Source: Flavobacterium poyangense (GTDB lineage Bacteria; Bacteroidota; Bacteroidia; Flavobacteriales; Flavobacteriaceae). Taken from it: DNA of 64,000 nt. The notes under the pieces were generated by a model. That model made no database searches. It was not told where the DNA came from and saw only the letters and a list, made by a program, of their open reading frames with translations. Shown piece by piece: positions 34,360 to 42,641 of this stretch; the first letter of the stretch is position 1; every line of letters begins with the position of its first letter. The position numbers and the translations under genes are program-made. Where the stretch lies: positions 533,113-597,112 of the forward strand of contig NZ_JAALLN010000001.1 in the NCBI RefSeq assembly GCF_011751075.1, given 5' to 3'.

Positions 34360-34962
34360 TTAAAACGAATATTTCTCCAACTTCCCGGAGTCAATATCCA
34401 AAATTTTATAAGCGCCTTCTGGAGTTTTTCCTTTCCAAACTTCCTGAACTGAAGGATTTGAAGGGTATTTACCGTTTTTCATTTTTACGAGATGAACTGC
34501 ATTGCCACTGCTAACGATAAGATCCTGAAATTTTTCTGAAGAAGTCGATGCTGTAACAATTGGATAATTCGTTACTGTAAAATAGGTAATTACACTTCCG
34601 TCATTATTCAGAATATAACCCGAACAACCACCACTCCCACAAAAATAAGAATTGGAAAAACCAACAAAGTACTCGTTCTTCTTATCGTTATTTAAATCAA
34701 AAGCATCGTAATAAAAGAATCTATCCTCTTTTGTCATCACGTTAAGATCTTTTTTCAATAAGACCAAAAGTTGCTTTCTGATCATTTCAACTGCTTTATC
34801 ATCTTTCGCAGGAACATCTCCCACAGCAGCAGAACCCGTTGCCGTTTTTGATAATGTATCTTCTGCAATTGTTTTAACGATATTTTCCTTCACTTGTTTT
34901 TCTTTATTCTGACAAGAATACAGCACCAGAATCGTACAGGCAATTAAGATTTTATTTCTCAT
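34360..34962 (-). CDS. Lipoprotein of unknown function
   Basis: The 200-residue protein has a lipoprotein signal with lipobox LVLYSCQN. The mature part includes FFYYDAFDLNNDKKNEYFVGFSNSYFCGSGGCSGYIL (about 83-120), in which DLNNDKKNEY resembles a calcium-binding FG-GAP-like loop and the CGSGGC pair may form a disulfide. No family name is recognised. It is monocistronic and converges with the toxin gene. Confidence 0.75.
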   Translation of the reverse strand: MRNKILIACTILVLYSCQNKEKQVKENIVKTIAEDTLSKTATGSAAVGDVPAKDDKAVEMIRKQLLVLLKKDLNVMTKEDRFFYYDAFDLNNDKKNEYFVGFSNSYFCGSGGCSGYILNNDGSVITYFTVTNYPIVTASTSSEKFQDLIVSSGNAVHLVKMKNGKYPSNPSVQEVWKGKTPEGAYKILDIDSGKLEKYSF

Positions 34963-35171
34963 ATCTATATTTTTAAATTAACAATACTCGATTAAAAGCC
35001 AGTAAATACTAGATTTTAAATCTTAAAAACGACCATATTCTTGTTATTATTTCAAGCAACCTCAAAAATTATTTTGTTACCACTTAAACATTCTGGCATC
35101 AATCTATTGTTTATTTACAATCATAAATTTAATAATTAATCCCGTACTTTCTCAAAACATCCCCTTAAATC

Positions 35172-35202
35172 AATAAACCCTAACTTGTTAAATAAACCCT
35201 AA
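35172..35202. promoter_or_regulatory. Pair of 12-bp direct repeats upstream of the coiled-coil gene
   Basis: AATAAACCCTAA occurs at 35172-35183 and again at 35191-35202, a 19-base period. It lies 70-100 bases before the start codon at 35272 and just before an ATTATTTG that could form a weak -7. Two identical sites spaced about two helical turns apart could bind a dimeric activator, which is an inference. The rest of the 309-base gap (34963-35271) shows nothing else. Confidence 0.4.
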
Positions 35203-35271
35203 TTATTTGCATTCCATTAAACCTAATAAATCTTATAAAGTCTAATGGGTATAACCTTTAAAAAACAAATT

Positions 35272-35706
35272 ATGAAAAAATTACTTATCGCAGCTTTATT
35301 ATTCGTCGGAATGATAAGCTTTGCACAAGATGCGGATCAATCGTCTAAGCCACAAAGAGAAAAAATGACTCCTGAACAACGTAACGACAAACAGTTAAAA
35401 AAACTAACATCGGAACTGAATCTGGATGCGAATCAACAAACTCAGGTAAAACAACTTTTAGCAGACAGAAGTGCCAAAGCACAAAGTTTTAAAGAAGAAC
35501 GCCAGGCAAAAAAAGACAGCAACATGAAACGGACAGCAGAAGAAAAAGCCGCTTTCAGAAAACAAATGAAAGACGAAGTTGATGCCAATGACGCCAAAAT
35601 GAAATCGATTCTAAACGCCGACCAATACTCCAAATGGAAAGCAATACAAGAAGAAAACAAGGAAAAATTTAAAGAAAAAAGAAAAGAAAGAAGAGAGAAT
35701 CAATAA
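35272..35706 (+). CDS. Periplasmic helical protein of the Spy/LTXXQ or DUF4890 type
   Basis: The 144-residue product begins MKKLLIAALLFVGMISFAQ, a signal peptide, so the earlier in-frame codon at 35245 is rejected. The mature part is charged and helical. It contains the repeated LTxEQ-like motifs KMTPEQRNDKQLKKLTSELNLDANQQ and ILNADQYSKWKAIQEE, as in Spy/CpxP chaperones and the DUF4890 family. Probably a periplasmic stress or metal-response protein. The terminator at 35708 ends the gene. Confidence 0.78.
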   Translation: MKKLLIAALLFVGMISFAQDADQSSKPQREKMTPEQRNDKQLKKLTSELNLDANQQTQVKQLLADRSAKAQSFKEERQAKKDSNMKRTAEEKAAFRKQMKDEVDANDAKMKSILNADQYSKWKAIQEENKEKFKEKRKERRENQ

Positions 35707-35707
35707 T

Positions 35708-35738
35708 AAAAAAAGAGGCTTAAAAGCCTCTTTTTTTG
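35708..35738 (+). terminator. Intrinsic terminator
   Basis: AAAAAAAGAGGCTT pairs with AAGCCTCTTTTTTT around a 2-base loop between the Spy-like gene and the converging metalloprotease gene. It has A and T runs on both sides, so it can work both ways. Confidence 0.9.
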
Positions 35739-35747
35739 TTCTCAAAT

Positions 35748-38225
35748 CTATTTTACTGGATTAAATATCAAATCAATTCTTTTGATACAATCTTCATAAT
35801 GATATTTTGTTTCTGTATTCCCAGCTGTTGCTTTTGCTACCGAAAGCGTTTTTCTTAACGCACTTAATTCACCACGAACTAAAGACCTAAGATCAGACTG
35901 AGACACATTATAGTATACTGTTGATCTATCTGTTGGTTTAATTTCTTCGGTCATCAAATACCCCATTCGGTCAATGAAAGCACGTTGTAAATTTCTTCTG
36001 TAAATCGTTACATTAGCTGCTGTACCCGCTTCTTTCCAAATTCCTTTGCGCATGTCTTTAAAAAAGTCTAAAGCCTTGTAAGTATCGGCACCCAGGATTT
36101 CATTGTCCATTAACCTTCCGATACGTCCTAAACTAAGCAAACTGTTCAACTGTCTAACCTGTATCCCTCTAAATCTTTCTGTATAACCTGCAAAATCTGT
36201 ATTTTTAAGCGTATTTACATTTACAATCCATGTTGGAGAAGCAAAAGCGTTTGCCTGAAGCCAGTTCATTGCTTCTATTTGTTTTGCTTTTGGAACTACC
36301 TCATAAACATTCCCTGACTGATTTGGATTTTTAGTATTCTCATAAACACCTCCAACATTGGTAACCACATGCCCTACATAACGACTCCAAACATCTAACA
36401 ATTCTTTATACAATTCATCTAAATCATCATAATTATTAGTAACAGTACTGGTCCATTCATTCAAATGAGCTGCCACAAATTCCAGGTTTTTCATTCCGTA
36501 CGTGCTTGCTTTCATCGAATTGTTACCCACATCTTCTGTCTGGGAAGAAGGGTCGAATGAACTGCTTTGTTTCCCGTACTTATAAACCGGATTTCCTGCT
36601 TTTTCCAGAATCCATTTGTCTAAGGTAGGTAGTTCCGCTTCTGATGTTTTTGCATTAGGAATGACTCTGTACCCCCAATTTAATGCATAGTGATCGTAAT
36701 CTCCCATTTTACGGATAAAACGAATATTTTTATCTCCCGGTTGCGCAATATAGTTGTAACGAGCATAATCCATTATACTTGCTGCAATACCATTTTTCTG
36801 TGTAAAATCTCCATTTCTGTAGCTTTCGGTATCATAAGCACAACTTGCTCCCATATTATGCGGAAAACCTAATGCATGTCCTACTTCGTGCGCAATAACC
36901 ATTCGCATCATTTCTCCCATTTCCTCATCACTCGTTTGCAATGTTCGTGCCGATGGGTTTGCAGCTCCTGTTTCAAGCAAATATCTGTTTCTGTACGAAC
37001 GCAAATGATTGTGATACCAAATAACATCACTCTCTATTATTTCTCCCGTTCTAGGGTCTGAAACGCTTGGCCCTACCGCATTTCTTGTTGTACTGGCCAC
37101 ATAACGTATTACAGAATATCGAATATCTTCAGGGCTGAAATCGGGATCTTCCTCTTTTGTTGGAGCATCTTTGGCTATAATAGCATTTTTAAACCCGGCC
37201 GTTTCAAATGGTTTTTGCCATTCTTCGATTCCTTGTTTAATGTATTTTCTAAGTTTTTCCGGAGTTGCCGGATCCAAATAATATACAATTGGTTTTACCG
37301 GTTCAACCAATTCTCCTCTTGCATACGCTTCAGGGTCTTTAGGCTCCATTCTCCAACGACGAATGTAGGTTTTAAGATCTGATTTTAGTTCGTTGCTGCC
37401 GTAATCGTATTGACTCATAGTAAACCATCCCACTCTCGGATCTGCCAATCTTGGTTTCATTGGAACTTCCGGCAACAAAATCATAGATTGATTCATCTGA
37501 ACACTAATCGATTCTGTTTCTTCCAGCATGGATGGCTTAGATGCATTATAAGTCATATCCTGAACCACCTCGATATTCATCGGAAAGCTCTTCATTGTGT
37601 TCACAAAACTTCTCGATTCGTCTAATCCTTTTACTTTGTAGGTTTCTCTCATTTCCGGAGATATACCACTAATTGCTTTTACATCAGTGCTGTAAAATTT
37701 AGTCACATCAATAACTACATTAGCTGAATCTTTGCTAAAAGAAACAATGTCAAAGGCAAATAAAGTAGGATTATAATTGTTTGCTTTAACCGAAATACTT
37801 ATCGGTAAACTGTCGTTTGCAACAGCATTGTAAGACTTTGATTTAATCAAAATCTTATCCTGAAAACGTTGCCAAACGATAAGCTGTTCATTTGTTTCTG
37901 AACCGGCATTTACATAACCACCGCCCAAATTAGAAGGCATTTTAGACAACCTGCTTACTAAGAGCATGTCTTTATCTAAGTATTTATTCGGAATCTCAAA
38001 GTAGTATTTCTTATCGACTTTATGTACTGTAAAAAGCCCTTCATCAGAAACGGCATCTTTAGTAATGACTTTACTATACTCTTTAATAGTTGATTCCGAC
38101 TTTTTTTCCGGTGGAGCAACTGCCGCTTCGCCTTTCTTAGATTTCTCTTTTTTGGATTGCGCAAATTGGCTTACAGGAAACAGTAAAAATACTGTTGTTG
38201 CAGCAAAAATGTAAAATTTCTTCAT
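35748..38225 (-). CDS. Zinc-dependent metalloprotease (DUF5118/DUF5117/DUF4953 type)
   Basis: The 825-residue secreted protein starts at MKKFYIFAATTVFLLFPVSQFAQ. A DUF5118-like start and a long beta-rich DUF5117 region come first. The C-terminal DUF4953 catalytic part carries VIAHEVGHALGFPHNMG near residue 446, an extended HExxHxxGxxH motif of metzincins. Length and order match a common Bacteroidota family whose substrates are not known. The in-frame start eleven codons upstream is less likely. Confidence 0.9.
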   Translation of the reverse strand: MKKFYIFAATTVFLLFPVSQFAQSKKEKSKKGEAAVAPPEKKSESTIKEYSKVITKDAVSDEGLFTVHKVDKKYYFEIPNKYLDKDMLLVSRLSKMPSNLGGGYVNAGSETNEQLIVWQRFQDKILIKSKSYNAVANDSLPISISVKANNYNPTLFAFDIVSFSKDSANVVIDVTKFYSTDVKAISGISPEMRETYKVKGLDESRSFVNTMKSFPMNIEVVQDMTYNASKPSMLEETESISVQMNQSMILLPEVPMKPRLADPRVGWFTMSQYDYGSNELKSDLKTYIRRWRMEPKDPEAYARGELVEPVKPIVYYLDPATPEKLRKYIKQGIEEWQKPFETAGFKNAIIAKDAPTKEEDPDFSPEDIRYSVIRYVASTTRNAVGPSVSDPRTGEIIESDVIWYHNHLRSYRNRYLLETGAANPSARTLQTSDEEMGEMMRMVIAHEVGHALGFPHNMGASCAYDTESYRNGDFTQKNGIAASIMDYARYNYIAQPGDKNIRFIRKMGDYDHYALNWGYRVIPNAKTSEAELPTLDKWILEKAGNPVYKYGKQSSSFDPSSQTEDVGNNSMKASTYGMKNLEFVAAHLNEWTSTVTNNYDDLDELYKELLDVWSRYVGHVVTNVGGVYENTKNPNQSGNVYEVVPKAKQIEAMNWLQANAFASPTWIVNVNTLKNTDFAGYTERFRGIQVRQLNSLLSLGRIGRLMDNEILGADTYKALDFFKDMRKGIWKEAGTAANVTIYRRNLQRAFIDRMGYLMTEEIKPTDRSTVYYNVSQSDLRSLVRGELSALRKTLSVAKATAGNTETKYHYEDCIKRIDLIFNPVK

Positions 38226-38255
38226 TAATGGTAAATTTAATAGTGATTTGATAAA

Positions 38256-38263
38256 CAAAAATA
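38256..38263 (-). promoter_or_regulatory. Predicted -7 element of the metalloprotease gene
   Basis: TATTTTTG on the minus strand matches TAnnTTTG, 30 bases before the chosen ATG at 38225. This supports that start over the codon at 38258, which lies inside the element. Confidence 0.5.
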
Positions 38264-38340
38264 ATTTTTGATGATAATATTTAAGAATTAATATTTAGTT
38301 TAACTTTTAATTAACTGTTAAAAAATAAAATGTCATTCCA

Positions 38341-38377
38341 AAAAAAAGGCTTGACTTTAATTAAAAAGCCAAGCCTT
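38341..38377 (-). terminator. Intrinsic terminator of hemL
   Basis: AAGGCTTG-A-CTTT pairs with AAAAG-C-CAAGCCTT (38346-38377) with one mismatch. On the minus strand it is followed by U residues. It lies 30 bases past the hemL stop. Confidence 0.85.
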
Positions 38378-38406
38378 ATGGTATATTTCACTTCTAATAC
38401 TATGGT

Positions 38407-39693
38407 TTAGAACGTCTTTGAAACCTTATCAATTGCCTGAATCGTAAAATCTAAATCCTCATAGGTTAAAGCATCGGTAATAAACCAGGTTTCATAAGCA
38501 GATGGCGCAATATAAACACCTTCCTGCACTAATCCATGGAAGAATTTTTTGAAAGTCTCGTTATCTCCCTTTGCTGCTGTTTGAAAATCCGTCACAGGGT
38601 TTGCATCAAAATGAACAGAGATCATTGATCCCACTCTGTTGATGGTAAACACTACATTATTAGCCTTTAAAACCTTATCGATTCCTGCTTCCAAATAAGC
38701 CGTTTTTTCTTCTAAACGATCAAAGATAGCACGATCATTATTTAATGACTGTAACATGGCCAATCCTGCAGCCATCGCCAAAGGATTTCCTGATAATGTT
38801 CCTGCCTGATAAACCGGACCAAGTGGCGCCAGATAATTCATAATTTCTTCACGTGCAGCGAAAGCCCCAACAGGCAAACCACCACCAATTACTTTTCCGA
38901 AAGTTACGATATCAGCATCGACCTTAAACAATTCCTGAACACCACCACGAGCCAAACGGAAGCCCGTCATCACCTCATCAAAAATTAATAAGATTCCGTT
39001 TGCGGTACATAACTCTCTCAAACCTTGCAAGAAACCATTTTGAGGAGGAATACATCCCATATTTCCGGCAACCGGCTCGATAATAATAGCTGCAATTTCG
39101 TTCTTATTGGCTTCGATTAAAGTCTTTACATTCTCTAAATCATTGTATTTTGCCAACAAAGTATCTTTTGCAGTTCCTTCTGTAACACCCGGACTATTTG
39201 GAGAACCAAAAGTCACAGCACCACTTCCGGCCTGAATCAAAAACGAGTCAGAGTGCCCGTGATAGCAACCCGCAAATTTTATAATTTTATCTCTTTTTGT
39301 AAATCCACGAGCCAGACGAATAGCACTCATACAAGCCTCTGTTCCGGAGTTTACAAAACGAATTTTATCAATATTCGGAACCATTGAAACAGCCAAAGCA
39401 GCAATTTCTGTTTCTAATTCAGTTGGCATTCCGAATGAAGTTCCTAATTTAGCTTTTTCAATTACGGCATCCACAACAGGCTGATGCGCATGACCTAAAA
39501 TCATTGGCCCCCATGAATTGATATAATCGATTAATTTATTTCCATCCTCATCATACAAATAAGCACCTTTGGCACTTTTAACAAAAATTGGAGTTCCCCC
39601 AACGGCTTTAAAAGCGCGCACTGGCGAATTTACCCCTCCGGGAATTACTTTTTCTGCTTCAGCAAAAAGCTGACTACTTCTTTTATAAATCAT
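38407..39693 (-). CDS. hemL: Glutamate-1-semialdehyde 2,1-aminomutase
   Basis: The 428-residue PLP enzyme makes 5-aminolevulinate, the tetrapyrrole precursor. It starts [26 protein letters not shown], with cofactor-binding blocks [18 protein letters not shown] near 117 and [11 protein letters not shown] near 240. The PLP lysine is in [19 protein letters not shown] near 267. Length is standard. It is monocistronic with a clear terminator, and other hem genes are not adjacent. Confidence 0.97.
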   Translation of the reverse strand: MIYKRSSQLFAEAEKVIPGGVNSPVRAFKAVGGTPIFVKSAKGAYLYDEDGNKLIDYINSWGPMILGHAHQPVVDAVIEKAKLGTSFGMPTELETEIAALAVSMVPNIDKIRFVNSGTEACMSAIRLARGFTKRDKIIKFAGCYHGHSDSFLIQAGSGAVTFGSPNSPGVTEGTAKDTLLAKYNDLENVKTLIEANKNEIAAIIIEPVAGNMGCIPPQNGFLQGLRELCTANGILLIFDEVMTGFRLARGGVQELFKVDADIVTFGKVIGGGLPVGAFAAREEIMNYLAPLGPVYQAGTLSGNPLAMAAGLAMLQSLNNDRAIFDRLEEKTAYLEAGIDKVLKANNVVFTINRVGSMISVHFDANPVTDFQTAAKGDNETFKKFFHGLVQEGVYIAPSAYETWFITDALTYEDLDFTIQAIDKVSKTF

Positions 39694-39740
39694 ATTTTAG
39701 ATTTCTGAATTTAGATTTTAGATTGTTTTTTTGACTGTTC

Positions 39741-39986
39741 TTATAAACTTAAACTTTGCTCTTTTATAAACTCATCAAAATAATTTTGTTCGATTTGTTC
39801 TTCTTCTGAAAGTTCTTCAATTTTCCTATCTGACATTCCTAAAGGAGAATAAAACTTCCATTTCCAAGTTGGGCGATGTTTTATAAAAAAGTGATTCTCT
39901 GCAAATTCATCATGATTATAAACTCCGCAAAATAATCGTATACTTAAAATTAAGGCAAAAATAAAAACTGCAACTGAAATTTTCAC
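39741..39986 (-). CDS. Small single-span membrane protein, non-ATG start
   Basis: The 81-residue frame begins at GTG (39984-39986), 12 bases after the preceding gene's TAA. TTG at 39996-39998 is an alternative in the same frame directly against that TAA. There is no in-frame ATG before residue 50. The product has one membrane helix (ISVAVFIFALILSIRLFCGVY) and a charged cytoplasmic or periplasmic tail (SDRKIEELSEEEQIEQNYFDEF). No family is recognised. It may be real and coupled to the upstream glucosaminidase gene. Confidence 0.5.
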   Translation of the reverse strand: MKISVAVFIFALILSIRLFCGVYNHDEFAENHFFIKHRPTWKWKFYSPLGMSDRKIEELSEEEQIEQNYFDEFIKEQSLSL

Positions 39987-39998
39987 TTTGATTGACAA

Positions 39999-40898
39999 TT
40001 ATTTCACTTTCAACTTCTGCCCTATCGAAAGCGCATTATCAGTAAGATTATTTTTTTGTTTTAAATCCTCAACCAATAAGTTGAATTTTTTGGAAATCGA
40101 ATACAAAGTATCGCCTTTTTGCACTTCATATAAGGAAGGATCATTGGAGTTTGACCCCGAATTTGTATTGGAGTTTGCCGTAGAAGAAGAATTTCTCACC
40201 GGAGCCGATTTATTAAAAGGAGTATAGGCCTTACCGGTAACCTGACAATCGTATTGATGCAGATTGTAACGCTCGATATAACTGATTAATTTATCGGGAT
40301 AATTAGGATCTGTAGCATAACCTGCTGCGCGTAATCCTTTTGCCCAGGCTTTATAATCGTCTTTTTCGTAAGTAAACAACGTAGCATATCTGTTTTTCCC
40401 AACTAAAAACAAAGCATGATCCCGATACGATTCTGAAGGTTCTGTATATTTTCTGAAACATTCCTGAGCCGAATCATCGTCATGACGAACACTGTCTCCC
40501 ACCCAGTCTTTGTGACATTTTATTCCGAAATGATTATTTGCTTCCAAAGCCAGATCTCCCCTTCCTGCACCCGATTCTAAAATTCCCTGTGCCAGAATAA
40601 TACTTGCCGGAATACCATATTTCTGCATATTACCTACCGCAATATCTTTGTATTGCAATACATAATTATTGATTAAATCGCTGGTGACAACAGTTTTTGA
40701 AGTAGACTGAATGACTTCGCTTGTGTTATTTTTGGAAAGGTTTTTCGCAATTGGTCTGGAACTAGGCGTTTTTCTTGTCGATGCCGTTCTCGGTCTTTGA
40801 ATTTCTGCTGCTTTTTTAGTTGTTGCAATAACAGGTTTGCTGGAAGAACAGCTTGCCAACGCAGCAATCAGGAAGAGTATTATTATTTTCTTAAACAT
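39999..40898 (-). CDS. Glucosaminidase (FlgJ-like) lipoprotein with LysM domain
   Basis: The 299-residue lipoprotein (lipobox LAALASCSS) has a glucosaminidase domain (about 75-215). Its catalytic-region motifs are SIILAQGILESGAGRGDLALEANNHFGIKCHKDW and YRDHALFLVGKNRYATLF. A Ser/Asn-rich linker and a single C-terminal LysM (YEVQKGDTLYSISKKFNLLVEDLKQKN) follow. It would cut peptidoglycan glycan strands in the periplasm. It overlaps the ACC deaminase-like gene by 8 bases and shares its transcript. Confidence 0.92.
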   Translation of the reverse strand: MFKKIIILFLIAALASCSSSKPVIATTKKAAEIQRPRTASTRKTPSSRPIAKNLSKNNTSEVIQSTSKTVVTSDLINNYVLQYKDIAVGNMQKYGIPASIILAQGILESGAGRGDLALEANNHFGIKCHKDWVGDSVRHDDDSAQECFRKYTEPSESYRDHALFLVGKNRYATLFTYEKDDYKAWAKGLRAAGYATDPNYPDKLISYIERYNLHQYDCQVTGKAYTPFNKSAPVRNSSSTANSNTNSGSNSNDPSLYEVQKGDTLYSISKKFNLLVEDLKQKNNLTDNALSIGQKLKVK

Positions 40899-41787
40899 TC
40901 GTTTTTAGTATTGGTAATTTTTTCTGCTTTAATTTTAAATTCATTCCATCAATTCCCTGTAATCCTCCGGTGTGAATAAGCAAAATTTTTGAATGTGCGG
41001 GAAAATAGTTTTTATGAATTAAATCTATAACGCCAAAAACCATCTTTCCTGTATAAACCGGATCTAAAGGCACTTTATTTTCTTCAAAAAAAGCATTAAT
41101 AAATTCAATTAACTCCAAATTTATCTTGCCATATCCTCCAAAATGATAGTCAGAAATTAAATCCCAGTTCTCATTTTTGACAAAAATACGAATTTCATCC
41201 TTTAAAAAATCACCTTTTAACGCCGGAAAGCCTAAAATTTTCTGATTCGGGGATGCACTATTTATCAATCCCGAAATAGTTCCGCCTGTCCCAACGGCAC
41301 AACAAACATAATTAAAAGCAGTATCATCGGCAGTTAAAATCTCTTCACAGCCTTTTACAGCCAGCTCATTTGTACCTCCTTCCGGCACCAGATAGAAATC
41401 TCCAAATTGCTGTTTTAGGTTTTCTAAAAACAAAATTTCATTTTTATTCCGATAGTCTTCTCTGGAAACAAATTCAAATTGCATTCCGTTTTCCTGAGCA
41501 AATTTTAACGTTGGATTTTCTTCGATTTTATCCAAAAGTTCTTCTCCCCGAATAACTCCGATTGTTTTAAAACCCTGCTCTTTTCCGGCATAAGCAACCG
41601 CTGCAATATGATTGGAAAAAGCACCGCCAAAAGTCAATACTGTTCCTTGACCTTCAGCTTTTGCCTGAAGCAAATTGTATTTTAGTTTTCTAAATTTATT
41701 ACCGGAAACAAACGGGTGTAGCAAATCTTCTCTTTTTATGGTCAAAGAAATACTATTTGGAAAATCGATATGAATTTGTTGATTCAA
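40891..41787 (-). CDS. ACC deaminase/D-cysteine desulfhydrase-like PLP enzyme
   Basis: The 298-residue fold-type II PLP enzyme has the cofactor lysine in LHPFVSGNKFRKLKYN near residue 33, the loop LTFGGAFSNHIAAVA near 51, and GTGGTISG near 165. It starts with TTG, since no in-frame ATG occurs before the conserved region, and the preceding gene's TAG lies six bases upstream. The family includes ACC deaminase and D-cysteine desulfhydrase. The specific substrate cannot be fixed. Confidence 0.85.
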   Translation of the reverse strand: MNQQIHIDFPNSISLTIKREDLLHPFVSGNKFRKLKYNLLQAKAEGQGTVLTFGGAFSNHIAAVAYAGKEQGFKTIGVIRGEELLDKIEENPTLKFAQENGMQFEFVSREDYRNKNEILFLENLKQQFGDFYLVPEGGTNELAVKGCEEILTADDTAFNYVCCAVGTGGTISGLINSASPNQKILGFPALKGDFLKDEIRIFVKNENWDLISDYHFGGYGKINLELIEFINAFFEENKVPLDPVYTGKMVFGVIDLIHKNYFPAHSKILLIHTGGLQGIDGMNLKLKQKKLPILKTNV

Positions 41788-41790
41788 AAG

Positions 41791-42132
41791 CTATTTTTGT
41801 TTTAAAGTTAAGTAGTGCCAATATTGAAAAAAGGAACGGCTTTTTAAATAATTTAAGTCTGCTTCGTTTGCATAAGCCTCTCTTTCAAAACTAATATTCA
41901 AATACGCTTTTTCTGCATTTTTATATTGAATGAAACGCACCAGATATTCTAAAAAATACCAGACAAAAAAAGGAATTACCAACATTTCGAGTTGTTGTCG
42001 CAAATGAATTTTTTCGTGATTTAAAAAAACTTTGTTTCCTTTATCCCCGTCATATTTAACAAAAACGAATGGAAATACGGTCATTCCACGGTATCCATTC
42101 GGAATTAAATATTTAGCAACAATCAGAAACAT
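41791..42132 (-). CDS. Small membrane protein with HEKIH motif
   Basis: The 113-residue protein contains VFLNHEKIHLRQQLEMLVIPFFVWYFLEYLVRF. The HEKIH sequence is an HExxH zinc-protease-like motif placed at the start of a membrane helix. A second acidic element, FEREAYANEADLNY, could supply the third ligand. I have no family name beyond hypothetical protein. It heads the operon with the PLP enzyme, the glucosaminidase and the small membrane protein. Confidence 0.7.
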   Translation of the reverse strand: MFLIVAKYLIPNGYRGMTVFPFVFVKYDGDKGNKVFLNHEKIHLRQQLEMLVIPFFVWYFLEYLVRFIQYKNAEKAYLNISFEREAYANEADLNYLKSRSFFQYWHYLTLKQK

Positions 42133-42235
42133 TAGCTGTAAAATTTATAAATTTGTAAAGGCAAAATTGTTTGTTTTCATTAAAACCATAATCAAAAATA
42201 ATGGTTTAAAACAAACATCGCACCCAAAAAGGATT

Positions 42236-42418
42236 ATGAAAGAGCAAAGTAATGAAAATAAATTAACCGAAGGAGAAGATTTTTATTATACCCCCGAAGG
42301 TTACAAATGCTTTACCGAAAAACACCACCTAAAACGTGGTTATTGCTGTAAAAGCGGCTGCCGTCATTGTCCTTACGGATATGACAAGCGAACAGGCGAA
42401 ATTAAAAAAACGAGATAA
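42236..42418 (+). CDS. DUF5522-like small cysteine-rich protein
   Basis: The 60-residue product starts MKEQSNENKLTEGEDFYYTP. It carries FTEKHHLKRGYCCKSGCRHCPYGYDK, a CC-x3-C-x2-C cluster typical of DUF5522, thought to bind metal. An upstream in-frame extension would overlap the divergent gene and has no family resemblance, so the ATG at 42236 is chosen. Function unknown. Confidence 0.85.
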   Translation: MKEQSNENKLTEGEDFYYTPEGYKCFTEKHHLKRGYCCKSGCRHCPYGYDKRTGEIKKTR

Positions 42419-42641
42419 TGCGTTAATTTGAGAATGTCTCAATTTGATAATTCAATCTAAAATCAAAAATAAAAATATGGATATTCTCTTGCGAAAATTT
42501 AGGATTAAGATCCACAAATCCTATCACAGGTCGGATATTCGGTATCCCTAGTCGGCAATTTTAATCAGGAAATGTGCCAATTTGATTAGTAGATAATTCA
42601 AATCTAAAATCAAAAATCAGAAATCTAAAATAATAAAATTA
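42419..42641. repeat. Intergenic direct repeats before urocanase
   Basis: Two imperfect copies of a sequence with CAATTTGAT, AATTCAA and TCTAAAATCAAAAA lie at about 42438-42472 and 42578-42622. They flank a middle segment with the inverted GGATT/AATCC pair (42508-42527). No exact -7 element is present for hutU. TCTAAAATC-like repeats also lie near 4100, 4270, 10720 and 39700. Confidence 0.7.
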
